64,000 nt of DNA from NCBI GenBank assembly GCA_036638975.1, contig JAVWJP010000004.1, forward strand, positions 67,268 through 131,267, in the 5' to 3' direction. Made by a program: the position numbers and the translations under genes. Source of the DNA: JAVWJP01 sp036638975. GTDB taxonomy: Bacteria > Bacillota > Clostridia > Oscillospirales > Ruminococcaceae. This document shows positions 1 to 9,539 of the stretch, piece after piece. The number at the start of each line of letters is the position of its first letter. Position 1 is the first letter of the stretch. The notes beneath the pieces were generated by a model. That model was not told the origin of the DNA, made no database searches, and saw only the letters and a program-made list of their open reading frames with translations.

Positions 1-780
1 ATGATACCGCTTATTTACATCTTTTTGCATAGCGCGAATAGTTATAGCCTCAAGCCCCTCGGGTATATCGGGGTTAATTTCGCGCGGACGCTTAGGTATG
101 GATTGTATCTGCTTTATAGCCACAGAAACAGCATTGTCCGCTTCAAAGGGCAGCTTACCCGTAAGCATCTCAAAAAGCATAACCCCCACCGAATATATGT
201 CTGTTTTTTCATCGGTAGCTTCCCCGCGCGCCTGCTCCGGGCTTATATAATGAACAGAGCCTATAGCCCTGTCTGTTATCGTCTTTGTTTCTGCTCTGGC
301 AAAGCGGGCTATGCCAAAGTCTGTTATTTTTATAGTTCCGTCATACAAAAGCATAATATTTTGCGGCTTTATGTCGCGGTGTACTATACCCCTATCGTGC
401 GCGTGCTGCAAACCCCGCAATATCTGCACGGTAAAATACACGGCTTCCTTCCACTTCATAAGCCCCTGCTGGTCCATATATTCTTTAAGCGAAATTCCGT
501 CTATATATTCCATCACTATATATTTTGTCGGAGATGCCATCATAACATCGTAGACCTTTACGATGTTGGGGTGGTTAAGCATAGCTATCGCCTTAGATTC
601 GTTGTTAAAGCGGCGCAAAAACTCCTCGTTGTCTTGAAACTCCTCACGAAGAATTTTTACGGCTACGGCTCTGTCCTCGGCAACATCAAGTGCCTTATAC
701 ACATTTGCCATACCGCCTACGCCCACAAGCTCTTGAATTTCATAGCGGCCGTCAAGCTTTTTACCGATGTATTTATCCAT
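1..780 (-). CDS. prkC: Serine/threonine protein kinase PrkC/Stk1, 3' part outside window
   Basis: Only the first 260 codons are present; the gene continues past the left edge. These cover a nearly complete Hanks-type kinase domain: glycine-rich loop around residues 20-27, the ATP-anchoring Lys at 42 (AVAVKIL), the catalytic loop IVHRDIKPQN with Asp136, DFG at 154-156 and a GSVHYISPEQ activation-segment end. In Bacillota this kinase normally continues with a transmembrane helix and extracellular PASTA repeats that sense peptidoglycan fragments; that part cannot be seen here. It directly follows its partner phosphatase gene, the standard prpC-prkC pair at the end of the fmt/rsmB/rlmN operon. 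The ATG start is preceded by AGGAGG-like sequence. Phosphorylation targets are inferred from the family only. Confidence 0.95.
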   Translation of the reverse strand, partial: MDKYIGKKLDGRYEIQELVGVGGMANVYKALDVAEDRAVAVKILREEFQDNEEFLRRFNNESKAIAMLNHPNIVKVYDVMMASPTKYIVMEYIDGISLKEYMDQQGLMKWKEAVYFTVQILRGLQHAHDRGIVHRDIKPQNIMLLYDGTIKITDFGIARFARAETKTITDRAIGSVHYISPEQARGEATDEKTDIYSVGVMLFEMLTGKLPFEADNAVSVAIKQIQSIPKRPREINPDIPEGLEAITIRAMQKDVNKRYH

Positions 781-813
781 GCGCAATTGCCTCCTGAATG
801 TGTGGTCTATGTG

Positions 814-1545
814 TTAAAGAAGCACCACCGCTGTAATATTATCTGAACCGCCTTTTTTGTTTGCCGTGTCAATAAGCCTTTGCGGTATGTCCTCAGGCGG
901 GTTCTGCATAAGCTCTTTTGCAATCTCGTCCGCGCTTAGGTGGTTTGTCAGCCCGTCGGTGCAAAGAAGTAGCCTGTTACCGTCTTTCAGTAAGTATTCT
1001 CCGTACTCCGCATCAAGCTCCGGCTCTACGCCCAAAGCGCGGGTAATGTAATGCTTTTTGGGGTGAATTGCCGCTTCTTCTTCTGTAAGCTCACCCGTTT
1101 CAATAAGCATCTGCACTACAGAATGGTCGCGCGTAAGCCTTGTAACGCCTTTTTCATCGCCTATATATACACGGCTGTCACCTGCGTGCAGTATGTGCGC
1201 CATACCGTTTTTTAACACGCAGACTATGACGGTAGTACCCATGCCGCGCAAGTTTTCGTCCTTAACCGCCATATCATGCACTAAGGCATTTGCAACCGAA
1301 ACAGCCGACATCATCATGTTGCGAATACCGTTTTCATCATAAATATCGCGGTAATTTGAGCATATGTTTTGTGAAATGATGTTTACCGCATTGCGGCTGG
1401 CAATGTTACCGCCGCGTTCGCCGCCCATTCCGTCGCAAACAACCGCCAAAATCACCTCATCAGAAAGGTTCTTCACCGTAAAATAATCTTGATTATTTTC
1501 TCTTACCCGTCCCTTGTCAGTTTTTCCGTAAGCTTTAAACACCAT
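814..1545 (-). CDS. prpC: PP2C-family protein phosphatase PrpC/Stp
   Basis: A 243-residue PPM-type Mn/Mg-dependent serine/threonine phosphatase, the usual size for PrpC. Visible PP2C motifs: RENNQD near the N-terminus, VCDGMGGE with metal-binding Asp, GTT in the core, LHAGDSRVYIG, TRDHSVVQ and GGSDNITAVV at the C-terminus. It dephosphorylates proteins phosphorylated by the kinase encoded just downstream. Its first codons overlap the end of rlmN by 11 bases, so the two are translationally linked. The protein is predicted cytoplasmic, with no signal peptide or membrane helix. Confidence 0.95.
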   Translation of the reverse strand: MVFKAYGKTDKGRVRENNQDYFTVKNLSDEVILAVVCDGMGGERGGNIASRNAVNIISQNICSNYRDIYDENGIRNMMMSAVSVANALVHDMAVKDENLRGMGTTVIVCVLKNGMAHILHAGDSRVYIGDEKGVTRLTRDHSVVQMLIETGELTEEEAAIHPKKHYITRALGVEPELDAEYGEYLLKDGNRLLLCTDGLTNHLSADEIAKELMQNPPEDIPQRLIDTANKKGGSDNITAVVLL

Positions 1546-2575
1546 TTTCTTCCCCCTTTGCCTCTCGCCTAAGTTGCCCGCAGGCAGCGCTTATATCCGC
1601 GCCAAGCTCGCGGCGCACCGTAGCTGTTATCTTGTGCTTTTCAAGTATATTAAGAAATTCTTTTACTCTTGCGGGCGTACTCTTCTTTTGGCTGTGCTCT
1701 TTTACCTCGTTAATAGGTATAAGGTTTACGTGGGCTACCTGCCCTTTAAGCAGACACGCCAGCTCCACGGCACAGGCATCGCTGTCGTTTACACCGCTTA
1801 TAAGCGAATATTCATACGATATCCTCCGCCCCGTGGCTTCAAAGTACGCTTTGCAGGCGCGCATAAGCTCTTCTATCTTATATTTTTGGTTTATCGGCAT
1901 CAGCTTATCTCTTAGGGTGTTATTGGGCGCGTGCAGTGAGATTGATAGTGTAACCTGCGGCTTTTCTTTAAGCAGCTCATATATCTGCGGCACAATACCG
2001 CAGGTTGACAGCGAAACGTGCCTCGCACCCAAATTTATACCGTCAGGTGATGACAATATATCCAAAAAAGCAAGCACATTCCGCAGGTTGTCCAGCGGCT
2101 CTCCAATGCCCATAAGTACCACCGAATCTATACGCTCGCCCGCTTCTCTGCCTGCCGCATATATCTCGTCCAGCATCTCTGAGGCAGTAAGGCTTCGGCA
2201 AAAGCCCATAAGTGTAGAGGCGCAAAAGCTACAGCCCATTTTACAGCCCACCTGTGTAGAAATACACAGGCTTGTACCGTGCTTATAGTGCATCAGCACA
2301 CCCTCGACGGTTTCTCCGTCACGCAGTAAAAACAAAAATTTTTGTGTGCCGTCAATAGCCGAAACCAGCTTTTTTTTAATGACTATTTCGTTTATATAGC
2401 ACTGCTTTGCAAGCTTTTCGCGCAGTGCTGATGAAAGATTTGTCATTTCGTCAAAGCTTTTAACCTGTTTTTGATGCAGCCATGTAAATATCTGCTTTGC
2501 CCTAAAGCTCTGCTCGCCCATTTCTTTTATAAACGCCTCAAGCTGCGGCAACGTGTACGATTTTATATCTGTCAA
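1535..2575 (-). CDS. rlmN: 23S rRNA (adenine-2503-C2)-methyltransferase RlmN
   Basis: Radical-SAM enzyme that methylates C2 of A2503 in 23S rRNA and A37 of some tRNAs. The CxxxCxxC cluster motif is CKMGCSFC (Cys 111, 115 and 118 of the 346-residue protein), and the mechanistic C-terminal Cys lies in AACGQLR at about 332. GIGEPL and SLSTCGIVP are typical SAM-binding stretches. The frame opens 19 codons earlier, but a GGGTGG ribosome binding site nine bases before TTG at 2575 and the family's usual N-terminus (LTDIKSYTLPQLEAF) favour the TTG start. It lies between rsmB and prpC in the large operon. Confidence 0.94.
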   Translation of the reverse strand: MTDIKSYTLPQLEAFIKEMGEQSFRAKQIFTWLHQKQVKSFDEMTNLSSALREKLAKQCYINEIVIKKKLVSAIDGTQKFLFLLRDGETVEGVLMHYKHGTSLCISTQVGCKMGCSFCASTLMGFCRSLTASEMLDEIYAAGREAGERIDSVVLMGIGEPLDNLRNVLAFLDILSSPDGINLGARHVSLSTCGIVPQIYELLKEKPQVTLSISLHAPNNTLRDKLMPINQKYKIEELMRACKAYFEATGRRISYEYSLISGVNDSDACAVELACLLKGQVAHVNLIPINEVKEHSQKKSTPARVKEFLNILEKHKITATVRRELGADISAACGQLRREAKGEENGV

Positions 2576-2609
2576 GCGGCTACACCACCCTTTTCTAAAT
2601 ATATAAGTA

Positions 2610-3947
2610 TTATAAACGACGCATGGTTGCAAAAAAGAACCCGTCAGAATTTAATTTTTCCGGCAGCAGCGTAACCCGCCAGTCCTCCTGCGCGCCCGTA
2701 AGCTCTTTTATTCTTAGCGGCAGAGGCTCAGCAGTAAACTCGCTGTGCTCTTGCAAAAAGCGCTGTGTAACTTCTTCGTTTTCTGCCTTGTGCAGGGTAC
2801 AGGTGGAATAAACAAGCTTACCACCGCTTTTAACATATTTTGATGATATTTCCAGTATTTTATACTGTAGCTCGGGTAGACCCAACTGGTCCTCCTCGGT
2901 TTTATATCGAATCTCGGGCTTTCGGCGTATAATACCAAGCCCGGAACACGGAACATCACACAAGACAATGTCAAATTCGCCGCGTGCTTCATCATAAACT
3001 GTCGCGTCACCCGCCTGTGCCTTTATACATTTAAGCCCCAAGCGCTTTGCACCGTCTTTTATAAGCTTTGCTTTAAATTCGTGCAAATCCAGCGCTAATA
3101 TTTCGCCCTCGTCGTTCATCTCTTGCGCTAAGGTAAAGGTTTTGCCGCCCGGCGCCGCACAGACGTCAAGGCAGCGCATACCCGCCTGTGCCTCCGCCGC
3201 CTGTACACAAAGCTGTGAAGAAATGTCTTGTACGGTAAAATGCCCGCGTTTATAAAGCACTGGGTAGTTTATTTCGCCTGTTTTTTCCGCCTCCAGACAC
3301 TGCCCTATATCCTCGCGCACGGTAAGCTCCATACCTTTTTTTTGAAGCGCCTCTGCCAGTGCCTGCGCTGTGTTTTTTTGGCTGTTTACACGCAAATAAA
3401 GCGGAGGTCTGTCAACTGCCGCAGCTAAAATACCCTCGCAGCGTTCCTCACCGTAGTCTTTTGCCCACAGGCTTACAAGCCACAGCGGGACAGAATAATA
3501 AACGCTTAAATATTCCAATGGTTTTTCATTTTTGTCGGGTAATATCTTGTTAAGGTTGCCGCCGTCACGCAAAAAGCTGCGCAAAACTCCGTTTAAAAAA
3601 GCCGTGGCATGGGCGCACTTCATGGTTTTAGCAAGCTCTACCGTTTCGTTGACCGCAGCCGATTGCGGAACGCCGTCCATATAAAGTATTTGATAAACGG
3701 CTATGTGCAAAAGCTCTCGCACCTGCGGCATAAGCTTTTTAAGCGGCTGTCTGCAATATGTCGCAAGCAGTGCGTCCAAGGTAATGCGGCGCTCTAAAAC
3801 TCCGTAAAAAATTGTGGTGCAAAACGCTTTATCGCGCGGCGAAAGCTCGCTTTTAGAAAGCTCGTTGTCTAAAACGAGGTTGGAATACCCGCCGTCAGTG
3901 TTCACCTTTACAAGCGCCTGTACGGCAATTTGTCTTGCACTTTTCAT
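2610..3947 (-). CDS. rsmB: 16S rRNA (cytosine-967-C5)-methyltransferase RsmB
   Basis: A 445-residue m5C methyltransferase of the Sun/RsmB type. Residues 1-130 form the NusB-like RNA-binding domain (YSNLVLDNEL, VNETVELAK). The Rossmann methyltransferase domain carries the SAM motif DVCAAPGGKT at 261-270, the PCSGLG motif with Cys334, and the catalytic STCTL with Cys383. Start ATG follows GAGGTAAACG. Upstream is the zinc protease gene; downstream is rlmN, so two rRNA methylases are adjacent, as is common in Clostridia. Confidence 0.95.
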   Translation of the reverse strand: MKSARQIAVQALVKVNTDGGYSNLVLDNELSKSELSPRDKAFCTTIFYGVLERRITLDALLATYCRQPLKKLMPQVRELLHIAVYQILYMDGVPQSAAVNETVELAKTMKCAHATAFLNGVLRSFLRDGGNLNKILPDKNEKPLEYLSVYYSVPLWLVSLWAKDYGEERCEGILAAAVDRPPLYLRVNSQKNTAQALAEALQKKGMELTVREDIGQCLEAEKTGEINYPVLYKRGHFTVQDISSQLCVQAAEAQAGMRCLDVCAAPGGKTFTLAQEMNDEGEILALDLHEFKAKLIKDGAKRLGLKCIKAQAGDATVYDEARGEFDIVLCDVPCSGLGIIRRKPEIRYKTEEDQLGLPELQYKILEISSKYVKSGGKLVYSTCTLHKAENEEVTQRFLQEHSEFTAEPLPLRIKELTGAQEDWRVTLLPEKLNSDGFFFATMRRL

Positions 3948-4063
3948 CGTTTACCTCTGTCTTTTTTAATTTTGCTAAGTTTTTATACAGTTATTTATAT
4001 AGCAGCCGCACTTCGCACACAAAAAATAATAAGACTTGCAGCCTGCTCTACTATTAAGCTTAT

Positions 4064-4750
4064 CTAGTCGCGGTCTCTGCTGCGCGTTATAAGCACCATG
4101 CGCAAAAGCTGTGTTGCCGAAACAAGAAGTGCCGCAACATAGGTAAGCGCCGCCGCTTTAAGCACCTTTTTTGCCCCGCTTATTTCTCCGTCCTCCAGCA
4201 TATGAGTACCCTCCAGCGTAACCAGTGCACGGTGGCTTGCATTAAACTCCACAGGCAAGGTTACAAGCTGAAAAAGCGTCATAGTTGAAAAAAGTATTAT
4301 ACCCAAATTGATAAGCGAGCCCATGCTTAAAACAATGCCCAAAAATACAAGCGGAATAGAAAGCTTAGAGCCAATATTTGTAACGGGGATTATTGCAGAG
4401 CGCAGCTTCATAGGGGTATAGCCCTTTGCGTACTGCACCGCGTGCCCGCACTCGTGTGCCGCAACACCCACTGCCGCAACCGAAGCGCTTGCATAAACAG
4501 AGTCTGAAAGGCGCACGACATTGTCGCGCGGGTCAAAATGGTCTGTCAATTCCCCCGCAATATGCTCTATCCGCACAGACTGCAAGCCGTTTCCGTCAAG
4601 TATGGCTCTTGCTGCCTGCTCGCCTGTTGCCCCATCTATTGTGCGTATTTTTGAAAATTTTGCAAAGGTGCCCTTTACCTGTGCCTGTGCCCAAATCGAA
4701 AGAATAATAGCCGGAACTACCAACACCAAATAATAAATATCAAAGCCCAT
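4064..4750 (-). CDS. yugP: Neutral zinc metallopeptidase, YugP family (DUF/PF04298)
   Basis: A 228-residue membrane-bound metalloprotease-like protein. An N-terminal membrane helix (residues 4-22) is followed by the HECGH zinc motif (His99, Glu100, His103) in the typical YugP context VAAHECGHAVQYA, and then by further hydrophobic segments (about 120-165 and 205-220). The start overlaps the end of fmt by 11 bases, indicating co-translation. Its substrate is not known for the family. Position between fmt and rsmB is the conserved clostridial arrangement. Confidence 0.9.
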   Translation of the reverse strand: MGFDIYYLVLVVPAIILSIWAQAQVKGTFAKFSKIRTIDGATGEQAARAILDGNGLQSVRIEHIAGELTDHFDPRDNVVRLSDSVYASASVAAVGVAAHECGHAVQYAKGYTPMKLRSAIIPVTNIGSKLSIPLVFLGIVLSMGSLINLGIILFSTMTLFQLVTLPVEFNASHRALVTLEGTHMLEDGEISGAKKVLKAAALTYVAALLVSATQLLRMVLITRSRDRD

Positions 4751-5675
4751 TATTTAAGCACTCCCCTTTTTTAATATGGTGCCCGTTCATAAATTCTGCA
4801 CCGCTTACGCGCCTTGCGCCTTCCTCCTGAACCTCCAAAAGCTCTAATGCTCCTGTACCGCAGGCTATAATCATTCGCTTTTCGTCCAGTATCTCGCGCG
4901 CACTGCCGCCCTGTATTCCCTCGGCAACACAAGCCCTATGCACTTTAAGCCGCTTGCCGTTATAGGTGGTGTACGCCACAGGCCACGGCGAAAGCCCGCG
5001 TATTAAATTATGCAGCTCTGCCGCTGTTTTGTCAAAATTTATCTTTGCCATTTCTTTATTAAGCATGGGTGCAAGGCTTGCCTCTGCGTCGTTTTGCGGT
5101 GTACGCGGCACAGCTTTGCCGCTCGCAAAAAGCGCCATGGTCTTGGCAAGGCACTGTGCACCGACAAAGCTAAGCCTGTCATAAAGCTCCCCCGCCGTTT
5201 CGTCCTCGCCCACCGCTGCCTTTTCAGACAATATAATGTCACCTGTGTCGAGCCCCTGCGCCATAAACATTGTACTTACACCTGTTTCGCGCTCGCCGTT
5301 TAAGACACTCCACTGTATGGGCGCTGCCCCGCGGTACTTTGGCAGCAAGCTGCCGTGTACATTCACACAGCCATATTCAGGTACTTCAAGTATATTTTTA
5401 GGCAATATCTTGCCGTAAGCAACAACAACAATAAGCTGCGGTGCAAGGTCTTTAATAAGCGACAGGGCTTCATCATTTTTAAGGCTTGATGGCTGAAAAA
5501 CCGCTATATCGTGCTGTAATGCAAGCAGCTTTACAGGTGACGGCGTAAGCTTATAGCCGCGCCCCGACGGTTTATCTGGCTGTGTAAAGACACCGGCAAG
5601 CTCGTGCCCGTCATCTAAAAGTCTTTGCAGGGACGGCACCGCAAAGGACGGAGTTCCCATAAAAACTAATCTCAT
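4740..5675 (-). CDS. fmt: Methionyl-tRNA formyltransferase
   Basis: Transfers a formyl group from 10-formyltetrahydrofolate to initiator Met-tRNA. The 311-residue length is standard. The formyltransferase domain shows MGTPSFAVPSL at the N-terminus, the folate-binding and catalytic region VNVHGSLLPKYRGAAPIQW (catalytic Asn105 and His107) and the LDTGDI motif; the C-terminal OB-like domain begins near residue 205. Its ATG overlaps the TGA stop of def (ATGA), so formylation and deformylation enzymes are translationally coupled. Confidence 0.96.
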   Translation of the reverse strand: MRLVFMGTPSFAVPSLQRLLDDGHELAGVFTQPDKPSGRGYKLTPSPVKLLALQHDIAVFQPSSLKNDEALSLIKDLAPQLIVVVAYGKILPKNILEVPEYGCVNVHGSLLPKYRGAAPIQWSVLNGERETGVSTMFMAQGLDTGDIILSEKAAVGEDETAGELYDRLSFVGAQCLAKTMALFASGKAVPRTPQNDAEASLAPMLNKEMAKINFDKTAAELHNLIRGLSPWPVAYTTYNGKRLKVHRACVAEGIQGGSAREILDEKRMIIACGTGALELLEVQEEGARRVSGAEFMNGHHIKKGECLNNGL

Positions 5676-6136
5676 TCAAGCTCCTCCGGCGTGCACATAC
5701 GCGACACCAAATCTTTAAAAACTATGCCCTCCAAATGGTCTATCTCGTGGCAGAAGGCGCGCGCCAAAAGCCCCTCGCCCTCCATCACAAACTCTTTTCC
5801 GTGTCTGTCGTACGCGCGCACCGCAACCTTCTCGGGGCGTGTCACCATGCCATATTGCCCGGGGAAAGAAAGACAGCCCTCGGCGTCCTCTATACTGCCG
5901 CCCTTAGAAATAATCTCGGGGTTTACAAGCTCTATAACTCCCTCGCCCACATCTATTGTAACAGCACGGCGCAAAACCGAAACCTGCGGCGCGGCAAGAC
6001 CCACACCGTTTGCTTCCACCATGGTTTCTGCCATATCATCTAGTAGCTGCCCCAGCTTTTCGTCAAATTTTGTTACGGGCTTTGCCACCTTGCGAAGGCA
6101 CTCGTCACCCTCTTTTGCAATTATTCTAAGCGCCAT
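5672..6136 (-). CDS. def: Peptide deformylase
   Basis: Removes the formyl group from nascent protein N-termini. All three deformylase motifs are visible in a 154-residue protein: GVGLAAPQV (44-52), EGCLS (86-90, metal ligand Cys88) and HEIDH (130-134, two His ligands and the catalytic Glu). The frame extends 13 codons further upstream, but GGAGG seven bases before the internal ATG and the usual family N-terminus (ALRIIAKEGD) support this start. It sits between priA and fmt. Confidence 0.95.
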   Translation of the reverse strand: MALRIIAKEGDECLRKVAKPVTKFDEKLGQLLDDMAETMVEANGVGLAAPQVSVLRRAVTIDVGEGVIELVNPEIISKGGSIEDAEGCLSFPGQYGMVTRPEKVAVRAYDRHGKEFVMEGEGLLARAFCHEIDHLEGIVFKDLVSRMCTPEELE

Positions 6137-6205
6137 TTTAAATTCCTCCACTTTATTTAAAACTCTAAAATTCAATTTTTGTAATTGCGGTTATTTAAAG
6201 ATACT

Positions 6206-8668
6206 CTATATGCTGCCGTCAAAATATAAGTCGGCATATGCGGTAACTCCGCGCCCTTTTTGCGCCTTGCCAAAGCTTACAAGAAGCCTTGCAATAATGC
6301 CTCTGAACTCCTTGCAGTTTTTACATTTGATAAGTATTTTATAGCGGTATTTTCCATTTACCCTAACCACAGAGCACGGAGTAACCGGAAGCACGCGCAT
6401 TGGCAGCTTTGGGTATTCGCTTTTTGCAAGCTGTGTAAGCTCTGACAAAAAGCTTTGCGCCCGCTCGCGCACCTCGTTTTCGTTTTCTCCGCTAAAGCCT
6501 ACGGCACACATTGTACAAAATGGCGGGTAAAGCATAAGGCGGCGCGCCAATATTTCGCCCTCATAGAACTTGTCGTAATCTTGCTTTGCCGCCAGTGCAA
6601 AAACCTCGTTTTGCGGAAAAAACGTTTGGATATATGCAGCCCCGGGCAGCTCTCCGCGTCCGCTGCGCCCCACCACCTGTGTAATTAAGCTAAATGTGCG
6701 CTCTTCACTTTTAAAGTTATCACCAAAAAGTGTGCTGTCTGCGGCAAGCACGCCGACAAGGGTAACATTTTTAAAATTAAGCCCCTTAGCCACCATTTGT
6801 GTACCCACCATAATATCGTAATCGCCCTGTGCAAAGCTTTTAAAGCCCTGCTCATACGCGCTTTTTGCCATAGTTGTGTCCGCGTCCATTCGCAGCACCC
6901 GCGCCGAAGGGAACAGGGTTTTAAGCTCGTCCTCCAGCTTTTGCGTACCCGCACCGGAGTATTTTGCAAGCTTACTGCCGCACACCTCGCATTTTTCGTT
7001 AAGCTCGCGCGAGTAGCCGCAGTAGTGACACATCAGTCTTCCGTTTGCGCTGTGATAAGTTAAACCTATACTGCAATGCGGGCAAACTACAGGCGTGTTG
7101 CAGCTTTGACATTTTACAACCGTGTTGTAGCCGCGCCTGTTTAGCAAAAGTATTGTCTGCTGTTTTTTTTGCAGGTTTTCGGCTATTGCATCCGCCAATG
7201 TATGGCTTAGGCTATAGCTGTTGCCCTCGTGCGCTTCCTCGTCCATATCTACTACCTCAACCTGCGGCAGTACAGCGTCACCAAAGCGCTCGGTTAAAGT
7301 AAAAAGATGATAAATTCCTTTTTTTGCATAGTAAAAGCTCTCTATGCTTGGTGTTGCCGAGCATAGCACAAGCTGTGCTCCCTGCGTTTTACAGCGGTGC
7401 TTTGCAACCTCTCTGGCATGATAGCGCGGGCTGCCCTCGCTTTTGTAGGTGCCCTCTTGTTCTTCATCTATAATAATAAGACCCAGCTTTGTAAACGGGG
7501 CAAATACCGCCGAGCGCGTACCTACGGCAATGTCAACAGCACCTGTGCGTATGCGCTTCCACTCGTCAAGACGTTCTCCCATAGAGAGCCCGCTGTGTAA
7601 AATTGCCACACGCCCGCCAAAGCTTGCCATAAATGTATTTATAGTCTGCGGTGTAAGGGCTATTTCGGGCACTAGAACAATAACCTGCCTCCCACACGCC
7701 ACAACGTCCTTTATAAGGCGCAAAAAAACGTTGGTCTTGCCGCTTCCGGTTATACCGTACAGCAGTGACACCGCTGCTTTGCCGCTTTTATAAAGCTGTA
7801 AAAGCCCCAAATAAGCTTTTTGTTGCTCGGCGGTTAGCACATAGTTTTTTTCTTCATCGGCTGCTGCGCTTTTAGGTATGCGCAAAACAGGGTTTTCGTA
7901 AAGCTCCGCAAAGCCTTTTTTGCAAAGAGCCTTAACCACTGCCGCCGTACAGGCGGTAAAATATGCTATCTCTTTTACAGACGCCGCACCGACATTGTAA
8001 AGCAGCTCGGTTACAGCTTTTTGTTTTGGCGTAAGCTTAGCCGAAGCAGGCAGCTCGTCAGCATACTGCGGTGCCATGCGCACCATGGTTATTGTTTCGT
8101 CACCAATATTGCGCTTTTGGCTTTCTTCGCGAAGCAACAGCCCTTGTGACATAAGCTTTTTAAGCACTGATGACTGCGGTGTAAGACCAAGCTCCTCGCA
8201 AAGCTTTTCTTGCGCAATGGGTGCTTTGCGGCTTGCGACATACGCAAGCACCTCGTTTTCTTGTACCGTAAGCCCCGTGCAGTCTGTGCTTTGTAAATTT
8301 GCGCGGTAGGTAAAGCCTAAGCTATAGCCCACACCCGCGGGCAGCAGGGTTTTTACGGCATCATAAAAAGTACAAAAGGTGTTTTCTTTAAGGTAATAAA
8401 CAAGCTCTAAAAGCTCCGGAGTAAGATATATTTCTTCGTCCAAAAGCACCGACAAGGGCTTTAGTTTGCCGCAAAGGCTTTCGTCAGTGGCATCGGCTAC
8501 CGCAAGCACCACGCCCTGTCTTTTGCGGTTGCCCGCACCAAATGGCACAAGCACACGGCTCCCCGCGCAAAGACTTCCGTAATGCTCCTGCGGAACAAGA
8601 TAATCGTACAGCTTGTCAAAATGAAAGGCGGCTTTGTCAACCGCTACCTTGGCAATTTTACGTGTCAC
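6206..8668 (-). CDS. priA: Primosomal replication protein N' (PriA helicase)
   Basis: Superfamily 2 helicase that restarts stalled replication forks by loading the primosome. Visible: the N-terminal 3'-DNA-binding domain (VAVDKAAFHFDKLYDYLVP), Walker A GITGSGKTN, the DEEQ Walker B (IIIDEEQEGTYK), a zinc-binding cluster of paired cysteines (CQSC, CPHC, CHYC, CEVC) and the C-terminal helicase motifs (GTQMVAKGL, QVVGRSGRG). Length about 820 residues. The open frame begins 12 codons upstream, but GGAGGG before GTG at 8668 fits better; TTG at 8671 is an alternative. It follows rpoZ. Confidence 0.94.
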   Translation of the reverse strand: MTRKIAKVAVDKAAFHFDKLYDYLVPQEHYGSLCAGSRVLVPFGAGNRKRQGVVLAVADATDESLCGKLKPLSVLLDEEIYLTPELLELVYYLKENTFCTFYDAVKTLLPAGVGYSLGFTYRANLQSTDCTGLTVQENEVLAYVASRKAPIAQEKLCEELGLTPQSSVLKKLMSQGLLLREESQKRNIGDETITMVRMAPQYADELPASAKLTPKQKAVTELLYNVGAASVKEIAYFTACTAAVVKALCKKGFAELYENPVLRIPKSAAADEEKNYVLTAEQQKAYLGLLQLYKSGKAAVSLLYGITGSGKTNVFLRLIKDVVACGRQVIVLVPEIALTPQTINTFMASFGGRVAILHSGLSMGERLDEWKRIRTGAVDIAVGTRSAVFAPFTKLGLIIIDEEQEGTYKSEGSPRYHAREVAKHRCKTQGAQLVLCSATPSIESFYYAKKGIYHLFTLTERFGDAVLPQVEVVDMDEEAHEGNSYSLSHTLADAIAENLQKKQQTILLLNRRGYNTVVKCQSCNTPVVCPHCSIGLTYHSANGRLMCHYCGYSRELNEKCEVCGSKLAKYSGAGTQKLEDELKTLFPSARVLRMDADTTMAKSAYEQGFKSFAQGDYDIMVGTQMVAKGLNFKNVTLVGVLAADSTLFGDNFKSEERTFSLITQVVGRSGRGELPGAAYIQTFFPQNEVFALAAKQDYDKFYEGEILARRLMLYPPFCTMCAVGFSGENENEVRERAQSFLSELTQLAKSEYPKLPMRVLPVTPCSVVRVNGKYRYKILIKCKNCKEFRGIIARLLVSFGKAQKGRGVTAYADLYFDGSI

Positions 8669-8709
8669 CAACAAAAGCCCTCCATCTCTGTACTTGCCGC
8701 CCATAAAAA

Positions 8710-8934
8710 TTATTCTTCTATATTAAGCCCAATGTTTTCGCTTTCGACCAGCTTTATTTTTCCGTCTGCAAATTCCTCTATTGCAAGCTTTACAGGTTTA
8801 TCTACAAGCGCCTTTTTGTCATGCTCGGCAGCATCTGTAATTTCTCTCGCGCGCTTTGCAACGCCCACCACCAGTGAATACGGGCTTTCGTTGTTTTTTA
8901 GTATCTGAGAAATCGACGGTCTTAACATATTCAT
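8710..8934 (-). CDS. rpoZ: DNA-directed RNA polymerase omega subunit
   Basis: A 74-residue protein with the omega signature: LRPSISQIL near the start, then YSLVVGVAKRAREI, and a KPVKLAIEEFADGKI segment. Omega helps assemble and stabilise the beta' subunit. Its start abuts the gmk stop at 8934, sharing one base, which is the usual gmk-rpoZ junction. The C-terminus is short, as in other Bacillota. Confidence 0.94.
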   Translation of the reverse strand: MNMLRPSISQILKNNESPYSLVVGVAKRAREITDAAEHDKKALVDKPVKLAIEEFADGKIKLVESENIGLNIEE

Positions 8935-9539
8935 TATTTCTGCACCTCATCTATAAATTCTTTCATGTATTTTGCACTGCACTTTGCGGCACATAATATT
9001 GCTTTAAGCCTTTGCGCCGCAGCATCAATTTTATCGTTAATTACAATGTAATCGTAATCGTACGCCATTTGTAGTTCTTTTTGTGCCGTGTCTATGCGGC
9101 GGCTTATGGCCGCTTCGTCCTCGGTTCTGCGCTCTGTAAGGCGCTTTTTAAGCTCGCACATACTTGGCGGCATTACAAATATCGTTAAAACCTCGGGGTA
9201 AGCTTTTTTTATCTGCATAGCACCCTGCACTTCTATTTCAAGTATAACATCGTGCCCCAAAGCCAGCTCGCGCTCTACCATCTCCCTCGGCGTGCCGTAA
9301 TAATTGCCGCTATACTGCGCATATTCAAGCATTCCGCCGTCGTTCACAGCTTGCAAAAACTGTTTTTCGTTTACAAAAAAGTAGTGTGTTCCATCAACTT
9401 CGCCCGGGCGCGGCTTGCGCGTTGTTGCCGAAACCGAAACCTTGACGTTTTCATCGGTTGCAAATATATTTTTAAGCACTGTGCCCTTTCCGACACCGGA
9501 GGGACCCGATATTACAACCAGCAAGCCTTTATTATTCAT
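8934..9539 (-). CDS. gmk: Guanylate kinase
   Basis: Phosphorylates GMP to GDP with ATP. The 201-residue protein starts MNNKGLLVVISGPSGVGKGT, which includes the P-loop (GPSGVGKGT), followed by the GMP-binding stretch SVSATTRKPRPGEVDGTHYFF and the lid region with RRTEDE. An ATG 26 codons upstream exists in frame but lies inside remA; the GGAGG ahead of the start chosen here and the family N-terminus decide for 9539. It overlaps remA by eight bases. Confidence 0.95.
   Translation of the reverse strand: MNNKGLLVVISGPSGVGKGTVLKNIFATDENVKVSVSATTRKPRPGEVDGTHYFFVNEKQFLQAVNDGGMLEYAQYSGNYYGTPREMVERELALGHDVILEIEVQGAMQIKKAYPEVLTIFVMPPSMCELKKRLTERRTEDEAAISRRIDTAQKELQMAYDYDYIVINDKIDAAAQRLKAILCAAKCSAKYMKEFIDEVQK

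Noticed and set aside
1..846. Long plus-strand open frame at the left edge
   Set aside because: It is the antisense of the kinase gene, whose minus-strand frame has all Hanks kinase motifs; the plus translation has no recognisable domain.
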